From: an uncultured Lachnospiraceae bacterium
Lineage (GTDB): Bacteria; Bacillota; Clostridia; Lachnospirales; Lachnospiraceae
Direction of reading: 5' to 3'
Assembly (NCBI GenBank): GCA_910588875.1
Contig: CAJURT010000081.1
Location: 1-7,112 of the forward strand
DNA: 7,112 bases
Shown here one piece after another: positions 5,943 through 7,112 of the stretch. A program made the translations under genes and the position numbers. Below the pieces are notes generated by a model. That model was not told where the DNA came from. It did not search any database and worked only from the letters and a program-made list of their open reading frames with translations. Position 1 is the first letter of the stretch. Every line of letters starts with the position of its first letter.

Positions 5943-7103
5943 TCATTCCAGAAGCTTAAGCAGTTCATACAACCTGGCCTTCGTCAGTTCCGCCGCCTTA
6001 TCATTCATAATCATCGGCTGCATGCTTCCGCCCTCAAATTCCGCGCCAGCCTCTGCTACTGCCGCCTCCTTCTGTTCAATCCATCTGCGTTCCTCCACAG
6101 TGAGTGCTTCCATGGTCTCAGGATCCAGCGTCTTTTTTAAGACATCCCAGGTGCTGTTCAATGCCTGATCCCACAGATCATACAGATACCCTGTCTTTTC
6201 TGTAAGTTCCGCCTGGGAGAGGGCCTCCTTTTGAATCAATTCTTCCTGCTCTGCAGCCTGGCTCTCGGTATAAGCAATGGTCTTTTTCAGTTCCTCCACC
6301 ATGTCATACCCACGAAAGCTATATTGATGCTCCTCATTTTCCAGCACATAAAAAGGAAGCGTTTCACCGGTAAGCTGAGAGAGATCATAATAGCCCACCC
6401 ACCTCCTGGCCTCCTCCGGAATCTCCTCTAAGGGAGTGCCGGGCAAATGAATCCGGACTGTCCTTGTGTCGCTCAGGCCATAAGCATCCGCATAGCAATA
6501 CCGTACTTCCTCCCGTATCTCTTCTTTCCCTATGGGTTCCTGATACTCCAGTTCCGCCACCTGCATGGAATAGGTATAGGCATCTGTCTGCACCGGCTGG
6601 GTAAAGCTTCCGTCAAATTCGCTCCAAAGCACGCTTCCATTCGGATAGCCCTCCCCGATATCTCCCAGATTTCCGTCAAAGAAAAGCCCGGAAAAGCTTC
6701 CGTCCTCCTTTATTGTCAGGGAGGTCTGCCAGCCTCCTGCCCCGCTGCAGAATATAAATTCCACATTGTTTAGGTCGGCAAAGGAAAAGCTGGTTTCCTC
6801 CTCTGCTGTCCCGGCTTTCTCCATTTCCTGTTCTGCTTTTTGCTGCCCTGCTTCGTCCTCTTTCCCTGCTTCGTCCTCTTTCTTTGCTCCGTTCTGCTTC
6901 TCTGTTTTTTCCTGTTTCTCCTTCTGTCCTTTTTCCCGCCCTTCTCCCTTGTCCTGGCTCTCCTTCTGTTCCTTTCCTTCCGGATCGATTGCTGTCCCAA
7001 CCGTTGCAGTACCTTCCGTTATTTCCGGCTCTTTGCTTTTACATCCCCATACAGACAATGCCGCAAGACTGATAAAAACCGGTAAAACCATACCCTTTTT
7101 CAT
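5943..7103 (-). CDS. Lipoprotein with charged linker and LprI-like C-terminal domain
   Basis: This predicted 386-residue surface lipoprotein opens with MKKGM, a hydrophobic stretch and VWGC, placing the lipidated Cys at 21. Residues 22-104 are a low-complexity spacer of Glu, Lys, Gln and Gly, likely an extended arm from the membrane. A middle region (about 107-265), beginning FSFADLNNVEF and containing SGAGGWQTSLTIKEDGSFSG, resembles a domain seen in lipoproteins of gut Lachnospiraceae and has no known function. The end (about 302-386), with YDLWDQALNSTWDVLKKTL, VEERRWIEQKEA and a GGS stretch, fits the LprI/DUF1311 family, whose best-known member inhibits lysozyme. The two half-cystines typical of many LprI domains are absent, so inhibition should not be assumed. 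The ATG at 7103 follows AAAGGG. No operon partner is visible before the window ends. Confidence 0.85.
   Translation of the reverse strand: MKKGMVLPVFISLAALSVWGCKSKEPEITEGTATVGTAIDPEGKEQKESQDKGEGREKGQKEKQEKTEKQNGAKKEDEAGKEDEAGQQKAEQEMEKAGTAEEETSFSFADLNNVEFIFCSGAGGWQTSLTIKEDGSFSGLFFDGNLGDIGEGYPNGSVLWSEFDGSFTQPVQTDAYTYSMQVAELEYQEPIGKEEIREEVRYCYADAYGLSDTRTVRIHLPGTPLEEIPEEARRWVGYYDLSQLTGETLPFYVLENEEHQYSFRGYDMVEELKKTIAYTESQAAEQEELIQKEALSQAELTEKTGYLYDLWDQALNSTWDVLKKTLDPETMEALTVEERRWIEQKEAAVAEAGAEFEGGSMQPMIMNDKAAELTKARLYELLKLLE
6846..6881. repeat. 18-bp perfect tandem duplication inside the lipoprotein linker
   Basis: The unit CCCTGCTTCGTCCTCTTT occurs twice in direct succession (6846-6863 and 6864-6881). 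On the coding strand it adds one six-residue KEDEAG block without changing the frame. Identity at the DNA level indicates a recent duplication by slippage, so the length of this linker may vary between strains. Confidence 0.9.
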
Positions 7104-7112
7104 TTGCCCTTT

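Noticed and set aside
6447..7085. Plus-strand frames opposite the lipoprotein, some very hydrophobic
   Set aside because: They are the complement of the Glu/Lys-rich linker and the middle domain, whose codons read as Leu, Phe and Pro on the other strand; not real membrane proteins.

Overview
The window looks like part of a chromosome from a Gram-positive gut anaerobe of the class Clostridia, most likely Lachnospiraceae. This rests on strong GGAGG-type ribosome sites, lipoproteins with short Lys-led signal peptides, a clostridial-style TRAP operon and a C-terminal LprI-like lipoprotein. The genus cannot be fixed from sequence alone.

Layout. (1) Positions 1-2264, minus strand: a three-gene TRAP transporter operon, transcribed leftwards in the order dctP (binding lipoprotein), dctQ (small membrane subunit), dctM (large permease, cut by the window edge). 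The dctP-dctQ gap holds seven copies of a 16-17 bp tandem repeat followed by a GC-rich hairpin. (2) Positions 2265-3030: no intact gene. It holds a possible dctP promoter, a perfect 14-bp-stem palindrome, and the broken 5' end of what looks like a PD-(D/E)XK (Rpn-type) nuclease/transposase gene on the minus strand. (3) Positions 3031-3540, minus: a stand-alone macro-domain ADP-ribose hydrolase. (4) Positions 3743-4645, minus, and 4850-5770, plus: a divergent pair, an AraC-family regulator with a cupin sensor domain and a PHP-domain phosphoesterase, sharing a 204-bp intergenic region with a good promoter for the regulator. This pair is visibly more AT-rich than both flanks. (5) Positions 5771-5942: an extragenic element with a 17-bp perfect hairpin, bracketed by a 10-bp direct repeat. 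(6) Positions 5943-7103, minus: a lipoprotein with a charged linker and an LprI-like C-terminal domain.

How the genes work together. DctP should capture an organic or sugar acid outside the membrane and pass it to DctQM for ion-driven import. The AraC-type protein may control the divergent PHP gene, which would hydrolyse a phosphoester, perhaps a nucleotide. The macro protein and the lipoprotein have no clear functional tie to their neighbours. I found no convincing new multi-gene system. The most unusual material is non-coding: the intra-operon tandem repeat, the two perfect palindromes and the transposase scar.
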